Source of the DNA: Methanolapillus africanus
Lineage (GTDB): Archaea > Halobacteriota > Methanosarcinia > Methanosarcinales > Methanosarcinaceae
DNA length: 64,000 nucleotides
Direction: 5' to 3'
NCBI RefSeq assembly: GCF_032714475.1
Contig: NZ_JAWDKD010000011.1
Coordinates: 12,594-76,593 of the forward strand
The number at the start of each line of letters is the position of its first letter. Position 1 is the first letter of the stretch. Shown here piece after piece: positions 34,693 to 43,372 of the stretch. Position numbers and translations under genes: made by a program. The notes beneath the pieces are model-generated. The model ran no database searches and had not been told where the DNA came from. It saw only the letters and a list, made by a program, of their open reading frames with translations.

Positions 34693-35973
34693 ATGAAATA
34701 CATCGTCATCATCGGTGATGGAATGGCAGATTTTCCCATTCCCGAATTGAATCAAAAAACAGTTCTTCAATACGCCAAAAAACCAAGCATGGACTTTTTA
34801 GCGCAGCACGGACGCAGCGGTTTGGCTGTTACGGTTCCGGAAGGTTACTTGCCGGGAAGCGACGTTGCCAATATGTCTATTTTCGGATACGACCCGGCGG
34901 TTTATTACACGGGGCGCTCTCCGCTTGAGGCCGTCAGCATGGGTGTGCCTTTATCCGGCAACGATTTGTCTTTTCGGACCAACTTGATTACCATCGGCAG
35001 CGAAGACGGTACCGTTGGCGTGAACGGTCCGGACCTTTCCGCCGGCTACATTTTAGATTACAGCGGCGGACACATCACGTCGGCCGAAGCGAAAGAACTC
35101 ATTTTGGCGGTGGACGAAGCGCTCGGCACGAATCAATTTTCCTTTACGCCCGGCATCAGTTACCGCCACCTGCTGGTGGCTAAGGATAATTTCGGCAAGA
35201 ACTGCACGTTTACGCCGCCGCACGACGTCACCGGTCAAAAAGTGTCGGATCATTTCCCGCAAGCGCCGGAAGGCGATTTGGAGTCCGAACGGGCAGCCCG
35301 GATTTATTTGGACATGATGAAGGCATCTTATGAAATTTTGAAAAACCACCCGGTCAATCAAAAACGCGTCCAAGAAGGCAAACTTCCGGCCAACTGCATT
35401 TGGTTCTGGGGACAAGGCAACGCGCCCAAATTTGAAAAATTTGTTAACATTCATCACAAAACAGGCTCGGTCATCTCAGCGGTCGACCTCTTGAAGGGAA
35501 TCGGCATTTGCGCGGGTCTTGATATTATTGATGTTCCCGGCGCCACCGGATTTTTGGACACCAATTATAAGGGCAAAGCCGACGCGGCCATAGACGCTTT
35601 GACGTCGAAGGACTTTGTTTTCGTTCACATTGAGGCGCCGGACGAATGCGGCCACATCGGCGACGCCCAAAAGAAATTGCAGGCGGTCGAGGATCTGGAC
35701 GCGAAAATCATAACGCCGCTTCTGAATTTTGCGCGCGAATCTCACAAAAAAGGTGAACCGGTTCGAATTTTGGTGATGCCGGACCATCCGACGCCCGTGT
35801 CTCTTAAAACGCATACAAGCGATCCGATTCCGTTTGTTATGTACGACACGCGGGAATTGAAGGTCGATGGCGTTTCCGTTTTTGACGAACAGTCCGTGAA
35901 AGCCGGTGCGTTCGGTACGGTTTATGCGCCGGATTTAATTTCAATCATGCTTCAGCCGGATGATTCGTGTTAA
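34693..35973 (+). CDS. apgM: Archaeal 2,3-bisphosphoglycerate-independent phosphoglycerate mutase family (ApgM)
   Basis: 426 residues, alkaline-phosphatase superfamily. Metal-site motifs: IIGDGMAD at 5-12, the nucleophile segment GSDVANMSIFGYDP (about 55-68), HIEAPDECGHIGD and MPDHPTP near the C-terminus. The family interconverts 3- and 2-phosphoglycerate; a related clade in the same COG acts as an alternative homoserine kinase. The position directly divergent from aspartate kinase makes the homoserine-kinase role worth considering, though ApgM remains the default call. Confidence 0.88.
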   Translation: MKYIVIIGDGMADFPIPELNQKTVLQYAKKPSMDFLAQHGRSGLAVTVPEGYLPGSDVANMSIFGYDPAVYYTGRSPLEAVSMGVPLSGNDLSFRTNLITIGSEDGTVGVNGPDLSAGYILDYSGGHITSAEAKELILAVDEALGTNQFSFTPGISYRHLLVAKDNFGKNCTFTPPHDVTGQKVSDHFPQAPEGDLESERAARIYLDMMKASYEILKNHPVNQKRVQEGKLPANCIWFWGQGNAPKFEKFVNIHHKTGSVISAVDLLKGIGICAGLDIIDVPGATGFLDTNYKGKADAAIDALTSKDFVFVHIEAPDECGHIGDAQKKLQAVEDLDAKIITPLLNFARESHKKGEPVRILVMPDHPTPVSLKTHTSDPIPFVMYDTRELKVDGVSVFDEQSVKAGAFGTVYAPDLISIMLQPDDSC

Positions 35974-36295
35974 ATAAAAATGAGATTTAAAACAAAAAAT
36001 ATAAGTCAACAAAGCAAATGAAACAAATAAAACAAAACATAAAACAAAACATAAAACAAAACATAAAACAAAACATAAAACATATCCGGAAAAACAAAAT
36101 ATTTTGTGAATTAATGACATAAGATTATATATTTCGAATTCATTTCTATATTAAGTTTTATTTCAAGTGTTTTATGTTTTACTTTGTATTTTAATTATTG
36201 ATTTTTTATTCAGGCGCGAACACATTTGAATGCGTCTATTCCTGACGTTTATTATTTCAAAAAACCTAAAAACGAAAAAGATTGGGGAATTTTAT
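35974..36295. other. Spacer with a 12-base tandem repeat
   Basis: No gene. At about 36030-36082 the unit CAAAACATAAAA is repeated four times in tandem. TATA-like sequence (TTATATATTT) at about 36126 precedes the Hsp20 gene. Confidence 0.6.
36030..36082. repeat. Tandem repeat of a 12-base A-rich unit
   Basis: About four copies of CAAAACATAAAA. Simple sequence just past the ApgM stop. Confidence 0.75.
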
Positions 36296-36763
36296 ATGAA
36301 TCCGTTTCAAAAAAAGCAATCCAAAGATAAAGATGAGATTGAAGAGGAGGATGTGGAAACCGAGCCGCGTTCTCAAAAACTGAATCAATTTTTCAATAAA
36401 ATAACGTCTTTCGGCAAACCCAAAGAGGACGACTCCTTCGGCGAATTCCGCCAAACGCCGTTGATGGACTTAATTGAGCGCAAAGACGACATTGTCGTCA
36501 AAGCGGATTTGCCGGGCGTCACGAAAAAAGACGTCGTCCTTGAAATTCAAGACCGGCTTCTTACCATCCGGGCGGAATGCCTCAACGAAATCGAAGAAGG
36601 CAGCTACATCCGGCGCGAACGGTTCTACCGCAAATACGAGGGTTCCGTGAACATTCCGGTTCAAATTGATGAAGAAAAGGCAACCGCAAAGTTGGCCAAC
36701 GGCGTTTTGACGGTGACGCTTCCGAAAAAGACGGATCCGAGCATCGTTGATGTGGACGACTGA
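36296..36763 (+). CDS. Hsp20 family small heat-shock protein
   Basis: 155 residues. After a charged N-terminal part (KDKDEIEEEDVETEPRSQK) comes the alpha-crystallin domain (about 62-150): DDIVVKADLPGVTKKDVVLE, then RRERFYRKYEGSVNIPVQID and the closing LANGVLTVTLPKK. ATP-independent holdase. Start set at ATG 36296 after GGGGAATTTT; an earlier in-frame ATG lacks a site. Confidence 0.93.
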   Translation: MNPFQKKQSKDKDEIEEEDVETEPRSQKLNQFFNKITSFGKPKEDDSFGEFRQTPLMDLIERKDDIVVKADLPGVTKKDVVLEIQDRLLTIRAECLNEIEEGSYIRRERFYRKYEGSVNIPVQIDEEKATAKLANGVLTVTLPKKTDPSIVDVDD

Positions 36764-37094
36764 TTCTTATAATAAACTCCCTTTTTCTTTTTTATTTTGT
36801 TTTCTGTTTCTATTTGTTTTCTATTTTTCACTTTTTTTGTTTTCCGTTTGTCACTTTTTTTGATTTCTTTTTCCTTCTGTTTTCTCTTTTATTCCTGATG
36901 AAATTCTTTTAAAATCTTGTTTAACTTGTCATAACTTATTTTATTTAGAAATCATTTTTATTTAGGTATCAGTCCGCTCTTTTCATAAACTGTATCTATA
37001 AATTTATAAATTTAAACGTTGTCGGGTGAATCTTTTTATATTATTTTGCTATGATCTTTATACTAATCGACTATTTATATTTACAACACGATAA
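36764..37094. other. T-rich spacer and promoter of the candidate RNA
   Basis: No gene. 120 bases of polypyrimidine after Hsp20, then A/T-rich sequence with a TATA-like box TATTTATATT at 37072-37081, about 25-30 bases before the first RNA hairpin. Confidence 0.55.
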
Positions 37095-37099
37095 TACGT

Positions 37100-37345
37100 T
37101 TTAAGACCTGAATATATGGCGGGTCATTAAACGAAAACGTTTCGCCGAAAATATTCGGTCCATTGCCTCTTATTGGCGGATTATTTGTCATCCTGTTTTT
37201 ACCAACCCGCAGGATGTTGGAATATATGCCAAAAAAACAATCCCCAATAATAAGTTAAAACCAAAGCCGTGGTCATCAAAACGAATTATTTGATGACTCG
37301 GGACAGCGTCAAATAATTTACTCGATCACGGCGGCGGTTTAACTC
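37100..37345 (+). ncRNA. Candidate non-coding RNA with three strong hairpins
   Basis: Three separate stem-loops in about 240 bases: (1) 37105-37160, an imperfect 19-base-pair hairpin (GACC-GAATAT-GGCG-AAACG with the matching arms and an AAAA loop); (2) 37189-37216, CATCCTG/CAGGATG; (3) 37266-37332, an outer GCCGTGGTC/GATCACGGC stem of nine pairs enclosing a perfect ten-pair AATTATTTGA/TCAAATAATT stem. A TATA-like box sits about 25 bases before hairpin 1 and a T-rich tract follows hairpin 3. No frame longer than 60 codons crosses it. It does not show RNase P, SRP or tRNA motifs I could recognise. Confidence 0.55.
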
Positions 37346-37384
37346 TTTCTTTCTCTTTTTGTTTTTCTTTTCCTTTTGTTTTTT

Positions 37385-37442
37385 GCCGCCGGCCTACGCG
37401 CGCGTTACGGCACCCATTTTTTATGATTCCTCCAAAATTCGT
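37385..37442 (+). repeat. Dispersed GCGCGCGTTAYGGC element, copy F
   Basis: Core GCGCGCGTTACGGC at 37398-37411 with GCCGCCGGCCTAC before it. It follows the T-rich tail of the candidate RNA in the same orientation. Confidence 0.7.
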
Positions 37443-37621
37443 TCTCTTTTCTTTTGGATTCAATTCGATTCGCCTTTTGAATTTCATCGGTTTTTTAATA
37501 TTAAAAATTGAGAAGCGGCAATCGACATCAGCAAAAAAATAGGCAAGTATTTAAACAAGCACCATTTTTTTAATTTTGTTCAAATTTGATTTGACTTTAT
37601 GGAAAAATGGTGTGATTCAAA

Positions 37622-37999
37622 ATGGTGATTGAACTTGAAAAGGCAAAAATGTCCGGTGATCTGAAAATGAATTTCGTGTTGAATGAACTTGAAAAAGATG
37701 GAATGTTTTTGGTGGTGGACGCTGACCGTATTCGGGCGCACTATTCCGAATAGGAAAACTTCTATGACATTTTGTGGTACATTTCTCAAAATCTGAAAGA
37801 AATGTATGGGGAAAGACTGCTGCGGCGGATGAAAATTGAGATTGAATGTGATTATAATTTGCTTGAAATCCAGATTCCGATTGCAGACTGTGGTCTTTCT
37901 CTTCATTATGAAATGTTCGGCGTTTGCGAAGAAGCTCGAAGTATTTACGGAGAAACTGCCGGATGCTTCTTTTTAATTACACGTTATCAAGATTATTAA
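37622..37999 (+). CDS. HEPN-module partner protein, copy 4, in-frame TAG at codon 44
   Basis: One frame from ATG 37622 (GGTGTGATT before it) to TAA at 37999, 125 codons, interrupted only by TAG at 37751-37753. The two sides join as a normal member of the family: NFVLNELEKDGMFLVVDADR, then HYSE-TAG-ENFYDILWYISQ, then RRMKIEIECDYNLLEIQIPI. It aligns without gaps to copies 1-3, in which the TAG position is Ile or Glu. Copy 5 has TAG at the same codon. This suggests translation of UAG (pyrrolysine in Methanosarcinales) rather than decay. Followed by an intact HEPN gene 14 bases on. Confidence 0.72.
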
Positions 38000-38013
38000 T
38001 AGGGGTGAATCCA

Positions 38014-38403
38014 ATGGACTTTAAACCGGCCCATTTTTTGTATCTTTCAATTTACTTGACCAAGCTTGCGAAAAGTAATTTGCCAATATCGGAATCATTT
38101 TACCGGACGGCCGTTGGGCGGGCGTATTATGCATCGTTTTGGGAAGCTCGAGCTTATGCGGAAAATAATTTGAATTTTGTCAGTTCAGGAACCGGAGGAG
38201 ATCATCGTTTTTTAGCTTCCTGCTATCGTGACTCCGACAACAAATCCATTCGGTCGGTGGGTTTGCTTTTATCCAAACTCAGAACCTGGAGAAATATCAG
38301 CGATTATGAAAGTTCGGACAAATATGATGTTTCGATTGAAAGGAAAGCCGTTGAAGCAATTTCATATGCGGTTTCTATCTTCTCGGAATTAAATCGCAAG
38401 TGA
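38014..38403 (+). CDS. HEPN/UPF0332 domain protein
   Basis: 129 residues, uninterrupted. FYRTAVGRAYYASFWEARAY at about 29-48 and LLSKLRTWRNISDYES at about 88-103 are the two HEPN landmark helices (RAYYA and LR...DY). HEPN proteins include RNase toxins and nucleic-acid-binding subunits; the RNase Rx4-6H signature is not clear here. AGGGGTG lies before the ATG. Full-length partner of copy 4 and the only HEPN gene of the five modules free of stops or deletion. Confidence 0.82.
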   Translation: MDFKPAHFLYLSIYLTKLAKSNLPISESFYRTAVGRAYYASFWEARAYAENNLNFVSSGTGGDHRFLASCYRDSDNKSIRSVGLLLSKLRTWRNISDYESSDKYDVSIERKAVEAISYAVSIFSELNRK

Positions 38404-38436
38404 TTTCATATTTTAAACTCAGAGTGGTGATATTAT

Positions 38437-38814
38437 ATGTTAACGGATGTTGAAATCTCAAAAATGCCGGTTCATTTGAAGGGAAATTTTGTTTTAAATG
38501 AACTTAAAGAAGATGAAATGTTTCTCGTCGTCGATTCCGATCGAATTAAGGCGCATTACTCCAAATAGAGAAATTTTTATGATATTCTCCGGTATATTAC
38601 TCAGAATTTGAAAAAAATGTATGGGGAAAGACTGCTCAGACGGATGAAAGTTGAAATTGAATGCGATTGTGAATTCTTGGAAATTCAAATTCCCATTGCC
38701 GGTGATGAAATTATTTTCGGTCGCGAATCTTTGAATCTTCTAATAGAAGCTCGAAGCATTTACGGAGAGACAGCTGATTGGTTCTTTTTGATGACGCGTT
38801 ACCAAGATTATTAA
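38437..38814 (+). CDS. HEPN-module partner protein, copy 5, in-frame TAG at codon 44
   Basis: One frame from ATG 38437 (AGAGTGGTG in front) to TAA at 38814, 125 codons, with TAG at 38566-38568, the same codon number as in copy 4. Flanking sequence is KAHYSK-TAG-RNFYDILRYI. Copies 4 and 5 differ at many other positions, mostly by conservative or silent changes, so both have stayed under selection while keeping TAG. No HEPN gene follows; the next gene starts after 83 bases. Confidence 0.7.
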
Positions 38815-38897
38815 CAAACTTTCCGTTCTTCTCCCCTTTCCCTTTTTCAATAATATAAATGCGACAATATATATTGGTTGAACCCCCTTTCCTGTGC

Positions 38898-40130
38898 ATG
38901 GCTTTTAAAATTGCGACAATCAAAGGGATTCCGATTTACATTCACATGACCTTTCTGCTGGTCTTTTTGCTTTTTGCGTTCATGTTTGACATCACGCGTT
39001 TTCCGTACGGGTTTGCCGGCGTGGAACCGGCGATGCTGCGCTACATTTTTTCAGTGGCGGCGGCATTTTTGTTTTTTGTGACATTGCTCATTCACGAGTT
39101 GTGCCACTCGATTTTGGCGACGTCGTACGGCATTAAAATCCAGGGCATCACGCTCTTTTTCTTCGGCGGCGTTTCCATGATGGAAAACCCCAAAGACGAA
39201 AAAATGGTCGAGCCGTCCAAAGAACTTAAAATCGCTTTGGCAGGTCCGCTTTCCAGCATCATTCTCGGTCTTTTGTTTTTGGGGCTCAATTACGCGGCGT
39301 TCGGCGTCTTTTACGGCGCGCCGCTCATCTCAGGATCCATTATGATCGGCAGCTGGGACATTCTGTACCGCGACATCTCGGTGCTGTTGTTCCTCGTCGG
39401 CGCTCTGAACTTGATCCTCGGCATTTTCAACATTTTGCCGGTCTATCCGATGGACGGCGGCCGTGTGCTTCGCGCCTGGCTCGCAAAGCGCTATTCGTTT
39501 CAAAAAGCGACGGAAATCGCGGTTCAAACCGGCAAGATTTTTTCCGTCGTCATGGCGATCGTCGGGATTTTCTTTAACCTTTGGCTGGCGCTGCTGGCGG
39601 TCTTCCTGTACATTTCGGCGGCTGAAGAAGGCAAAGCCGTCAAGACGACGTTTATGCTTGAAAATGTGACCGTCGGCGACATCATGACCAAAAATGTGAT
39701 CACGGTCGACGAATCGATGAAAGTTTCCGATTTCGTGAATTTCGTTTTCCAAAACAAACACCCCGGTTATCCGGTGACTCACAACGGCGTTGTGACGGGA
39801 ACCATCACGGTGGACGACATCAAGAGAATCAATGAAGCCGAACGCTACGCGCTGACGGTTAAAGACGCTATGAAAACGGACGTGATTTCCGTCGCGCCCG
39901 AAACGCCGGCCTTGGACGCTTTTGAAAAGATGAACGTGAATTTCGTCGGACGGCTGGTGGTGCTTGACGCCGGCAAAAATCTGGCCGGCATTTTGTCCAG
40001 AACCGATTTGATGACCGCGATCAATCTGAGAAGCAGTTTGACGGACACGAGCAATCTCGGTCCGGATTATTCGAAAAAGAACAAACCGGCGGACGAAAAA
40101 GACAAAGATCAAGACAAAAACAAATCGTAA
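38898..40130 (+). CDS. Site-2-type (M50) membrane metalloprotease with two CBS domains
   Basis: 410 residues from ATG 38898; an in-frame ATG at 38859 would add 13 residues. Zinc site HELCH in TLLIHELCHSILATSYG (about residues 66-70) and second motif YPMDGGRVLRAW (about 193-204) sit in membrane helices. Two CBS motifs follow (GDIMTKNVITVDESMKVSDF, VKDAMKTDVISVAPETPALD), which in this family bind adenine nucleotides and gate activity. The C-terminus is charged (DEKDKDQDKNKS). Intramembrane proteolysis of unknown substrates. Confidence 0.92.
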   Translation: MAFKIATIKGIPIYIHMTFLLVFLLFAFMFDITRFPYGFAGVEPAMLRYIFSVAAAFLFFVTLLIHELCHSILATSYGIKIQGITLFFFGGVSMMENPKDEKMVEPSKELKIALAGPLSSIILGLLFLGLNYAAFGVFYGAPLISGSIMIGSWDILYRDISVLLFLVGALNLILGIFNILPVYPMDGGRVLRAWLAKRYSFQKATEIAVQTGKIFSVVMAIVGIFFNLWLALLAVFLYISAAEEGKAVKTTFMLENVTVGDIMTKNVITVDESMKVSDFVNFVFQNKHPGYPVTHNGVVTGTITVDDIKRINEAERYALTVKDAMKTDVISVAPETPALDAFEKMNVNFVGRLVVLDAGKNLAGILSRTDLMTAINLRSSLTDTSNLGPDYSKKNKPADEKDKDQDKNKS

Positions 40131-40233
40131 ACCGGTTTGTTTTTATCCAAAATTTTTCGATGAAATTCCGGGGGAAACCTCAGACAACCTTTTTTTTCAA
40201 AAAAAACAAAACCCGGCCAAAACGTTCCTGTTT

Positions 40234-40296
40234 TCGCCGCGGCCGCGCGCGTTACAGCGATATTTTTTCGAAGACAGCCGTCAAAAATACCGCTTC
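40234..40296 (+). repeat. Dispersed GCGCGCGTTAYGGC element, copy G
   Basis: Core variant GCGCGCGTTACAGC at 40245-40258 behind GCCGCGGCC. After the protease gene, same orientation, and about 130 bases before the hairpin of cassette 1. Confidence 0.68.
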
Positions 40297-40389
40297 ATTC
40301 TATTATTTATAATAGCAAACCGGCCGTTCATTTTTTGATTTATTTGTTTTTTGTCCGATTTTCCGCTTCAATTCCATGCAAATAGTTCC

Positions 40390-40624
40390 CCGCTTCAACA
40401 GACGCTTTGCGTCTGTTGAAGCGGATACTGTAACGGGAACGTACAATTGGAAACAGGAGGTGTAAAACGGAACAGGAATCAACTGTTTTGTTGGAAACGG
40501 CAGATGCAATCCGAAATCTAAAAACAGTCACCTGCAGATGCAACCTGAAATCTAAAAACAGTCACCTGCAGATGCAATCTGAAATTTAAAAACAGTCACC
40601 TGCAGATGCAAACTGAAAAATCAA
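40390..40624. repeat. Composite repeat cassette 1: hairpin plus 34-base tandem repeats
   Basis: A perfect sixteen-base-pair hairpin CCGCTTCAACAGACGC/GCGTCTGTTGAAGCGG (40390-40405 and 40409-40424) is followed by a tandem array starting at 40501, 40535, 40569 and 40603, i.e. 3.6 copies of a 34-base unit beginning CAGATGCAAT and ending AAAACAGTCACCTG. Not CRISPR: there are no unique spacers. Related cassettes lie at 48935-49250 and 55123-55381. Confidence 0.8.
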
Positions 40625-40634
40625 AATAAAAAAA

Positions 40635-40664
40635 GCCGGCAAAAGCTTTCACGCCTTCGCCGGC
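40635..40664 (-). terminator. Terminator hairpin of the glycine-rich surface protein gene
   Basis: GCCGGC at both ends (40635-40640 and 40659-40664), followed on the minus strand by seven T. Confidence 0.65.
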
Positions 40665-40690
40665 AAATCTTTTTCAACATTTACTTTGGA

Positions 40691-43030
40691 TTATTTTCTT
40701 TTCACAAAATACCAATAAGCAACGCCGCCAATAACAACAATCGCAACGATGCCGACCGCCATCCAAAGCCATATTGATTTGTCATGGACTGACGGAGGCA
40801 TCGGAACCGGCTGTTCACTTGAATTTTGTGAAGCGTTTTGCGATGCATTTTCGTTTGAACCATCCAATCCTGCACCGCTTCCATTCGTTGTATTTTGTTG
40901 GGGTTGTTGTCCGTTCTGTTGCGTTGTCATCGGTAGAACTGTCGCTTGGCCAGTACCGCTGCCGCCACCGTTATTATTTGCGGGAATCGGTGGAGTTGGA
41001 ATTTCGGTGTTTGTTTTCACCGTCAGAGGTAAGCTTTGAGGAGACGGACCTTCCGTATCCGTTTGTGCAATTCTTGTGTAGAATTTGTATTCCGTATCCG
41101 GCGTCAATCCCGAAAATTCATTTGATGATTTCCAAATTCCACCTTCTGTTCTGTATTCTGCACCAATAATCTGCTTCAATGTAATTGTGGTTGCTGTTTT
41201 TGAATCCAATTCAAGAATCGGTGTGTTTGGTGCTTCCTTTATTATTGCCGGTTCACTTCCGGAAGCAGTATACAAATACAAATCTCCATAATCATCCGTG
41301 TAGGCATGGAATTCGGTTTTAAAAGCACCATCCTCATTGACAATGTAATGCAATTTGTTTGCACTGCCGGAGCCCATTCCAACTTTTGTTTCAAAAACTT
41401 CTGATTCATTGCTGTTTTTTACGGTCCTTTCTGAATATCCCTGAATATTTGCAAAAACATTCGATCCGCTTCCCGGCGTGTAAATGCTTCCGCCGTCAAT
41501 GACAATCGTAGAGGTGCCGTTTTCCGCTCCTTTTCCGCCGCCAATGGCATAATGCGTTCCGACCGATCTGACGCCAATAGTTCCGCCTTCGATTATAACT
41601 GTTCCGGCACCGCCGCTGCCGTTGCTTCCGCCGCCGCCGATGCCGCTGCCACTGCCGCGGCTGCTGCCGCTGCCGCCCGTTACTGTTGTAATTGTTGCCG
41701 AGCCTGATACTGTAACTGTTCCGGCACCGCCGCCGCTGTGGCTGCCGCCGCCACCGATCCCGCTGCCGCCGCCGCTGCTGCTACCGCTACCGCCCGTTAC
41801 TGTTGTAATTGTTGCCGAATCTGATACTGTAACTGTTCCGGCACCACCGCCGCCGTTGTCGCTGCCGCCGCCACCGATGCCGCTGCCGCCGCCGCTGCCG
41901 CCGCTGCCGCCCGTTACTGTTGTAATTGTTGCCGAGTCTGATACTGTAATTGTTCCGGCACCGCCGCCGCCGTTGTCGCTGCCGCCGCCACCGATGCCGC
42001 TGCCGCCGCCGCTGCCACCGCTGCCGCCTGTTACTGTTGTAATTGTTGCCGAGCCTGATACTGTAACTGTTCCGGCACCGCCGCCACCGATGCGGTCGCC
42101 ACCGCCACCGCCACCGATGCCGCTGCCGCCTCCGCTGCTGCTACTGATACCACCCGTTACTGTTGTAATTGTTGCCGAGTCTGATACTGTAACTGTTCCG
42201 GTGCCGCCGCCACCACCGCTGCCGCTACCGCCGCCGCCACCGATGCCGCTGCCGCCTCCGCTTCCACTGCTACCGCTGCCGCCCGTTACTGTTGTAATTG
42301 TTGCCGAGTCTGATACTATAACTGTTCCGGTGCCTCCGCTGCGGCTACGGCCGCCGCCGCCACCACCGATGCCGCTACTACCTCCGCTACCGCTACCGCC
42401 GCTGCCGCCCTTTACCTCAAAAATATTCACAAAACCGTTGATGACGATTTTTCCGCTTGATTCATCGATTTTTCCGCCGATTCCGGCACTGCCCGGCCCG
42501 CCATAGACACTCAAATGATTCGTGTCTTTAACGGAAACGTTTGCGGTGATTATCAAAAAATTGCCGAAACCGACGTGGATTCCGGTTAAGTTTCCGGTAA
42601 TCGTGTTATTGCCTTCTAAAAAAAGAGTTGTGCCGTCGACGCCATCGATATCAATGCCGTGTTTGTTGGTGGCCGTTGACAAATCTAAATTCAAATCTTT
42701 GATTGTCAAATTCAGAATTGTTGCACGTGTTGCAGCTTCAATGCTGACGCTGAGTTCTGTGCTGTCGCTGTTGCTGACAATTGTTAAATTGTTGATTCCG
42801 TCCGGAATTGAAATTGTTCCGTTTCCGTCGGTATCCCAATTTGAAGCGTTCAATGTTAATGTGTGCGTGTCGTCGGCTGAAGAAACCCAATCAATCAGGA
42901 TTAAATTAGCGTCTGTTACGTTTGTAACGTCCGCGGTTTCGGCCATCGCCGGCATGGCGGCCAAGATGAAAAAAATCGCCAAGACAAATAATATGATTAT
43001 TGTTTTCCGAAAGGGTTGGTTTATGGTCAT
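40691..43030 (-). CDS. Glycine-rich repeat surface protein with C-terminal membrane anchor
   Basis: 779 residues. Signal peptide 1-30 (ends AAMPAMAE). A parallel-beta-helix-like region with TLFLEGNNTITGNLTGIHVG is followed by at least seven near-identical units of 40-50 residues that join a strand phrase TVSDSATITTVTGG to glycine/serine runs (GGGSGIGGGG). Then a fibronectin-like domain (TPILELDSKTATTITLKQII), a Gln/Asn linker, and a membrane helix with end GVAYWYFVKRK. Such GAGIGGGGG repeats are common in gut Firmicutes surface proteins. Near-identity of the DNA repeats makes length variation likely. Confidence 0.82.
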   Translation of the reverse strand: MTINQPFRKTIIILFVLAIFFILAAMPAMAETADVTNVTDANLILIDWVSSADDTHTLTLNASNWDTDGNGTISIPDGINNLTIVSNSDSTELSVSIEAATRATILNLTIKDLNLDLSTATNKHGIDIDGVDGTTLFLEGNNTITGNLTGIHVGFGNFLIITANVSVKDTNHLSVYGGPGSAGIGGKIDESSGKIVINGFVNIFEVKGGSGGSGSGGSSGIGGGGGGRSRSGGTGTVIVSDSATITTVTGGSGSSGSGGGSGIGGGGGSGSGGGGGTGTVTVSDSATITTVTGGISSSSGGGSGIGGGGGGDRIGGGGAGTVTVSGSATITTVTGGSGGSGGGSGIGGGGSDNGGGGAGTITVSDSATITTVTGGSGGSGGGSGIGGGGSDNGGGGAGTVTVSDSATITTVTGGSGSSSGGGSGIGGGGSHSGGGAGTVTVSGSATITTVTGGSGSSRGSGSGIGGGGSNGSGGAGTVIIEGGTIGVRSVGTHYAIGGGKGAENGTSTIVIDGGSIYTPGSGSNVFANIQGYSERTVKNSNESEVFETKVGMGSGSANKLHYIVNEDGAFKTEFHAYTDDYGDLYLYTASGSEPAIIKEAPNTPILELDSKTATTITLKQIIGAEYRTEGGIWKSSNEFSGLTPDTEYKFYTRIAQTDTEGPSPQSLPLTVKTNTEIPTPPIPANNNGGGSGTGQATVLPMTTQQNGQQPQQNTTNGSGAGLDGSNENASQNASQNSSEQPVPMPPSVHDKSIWLWMAVGIVAIVVIGGVAYWYFVKRK
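41600..42400 (-). repeat. Near-identical intragenic repeats in the glycine-rich protein
   Basis: At least seven copies of a roughly 110-130-base unit share the block ACTGTTGTAATTGTTGCCGA and GCC-rich runs. They code for the repeated TVSDSATITTVTGG units. Confidence 0.8.
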
Positions 43031-43372
43031 ATATATCTATCACTAATTATTTAATAGTTATAATATAAATGTCACGATTAAACATTACTATACGCCGTTT
43101 GGCTTTGATTCTATATATTATTATGGATATTATTGAGGATATGTCTTCAAAAAACAGAGCGAAAATCTAAAAGAAATGATTCGTTTTTAAAAGTAAAAAT
43201 CAAAAGGCATTGAAATGAATTTTTCAAATTATTTTTTTCAGACAATTTTATATATTTTAAAATCGAAAAGTATTATATCTTTTCAGAAAAAATAAGGTCC
43301 ATTTATTATTGAAAAACGGCACTTGATTTTCAAAAACGAAAACGTGGTGTTCATTTGGAGGTTTGATTCATT
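43031..43372. promoter_or_regulatory. Divergent promoter region
   Basis: No gene. A/T-rich; TATA-like tracts near 43105-43120 face the minus-strand gene and TTTTATATATTTTAA at about 43247-43261 faces the plus strand. GGAGG at 43358 serves the receiver gene. Confidence 0.45.

Noticed and set aside
40501..40624. CRISPR array
   Set aside because: Repeats are directly adjacent without unique spacers, and no cas genes are present. The same holds for 48935-49197 and 55185-55300.
41622..42506. Proline-rich protein on the plus strand
   Set aside because: It is the antisense reading of the glycine-rich repeats of the surface protein at 40691-43030.
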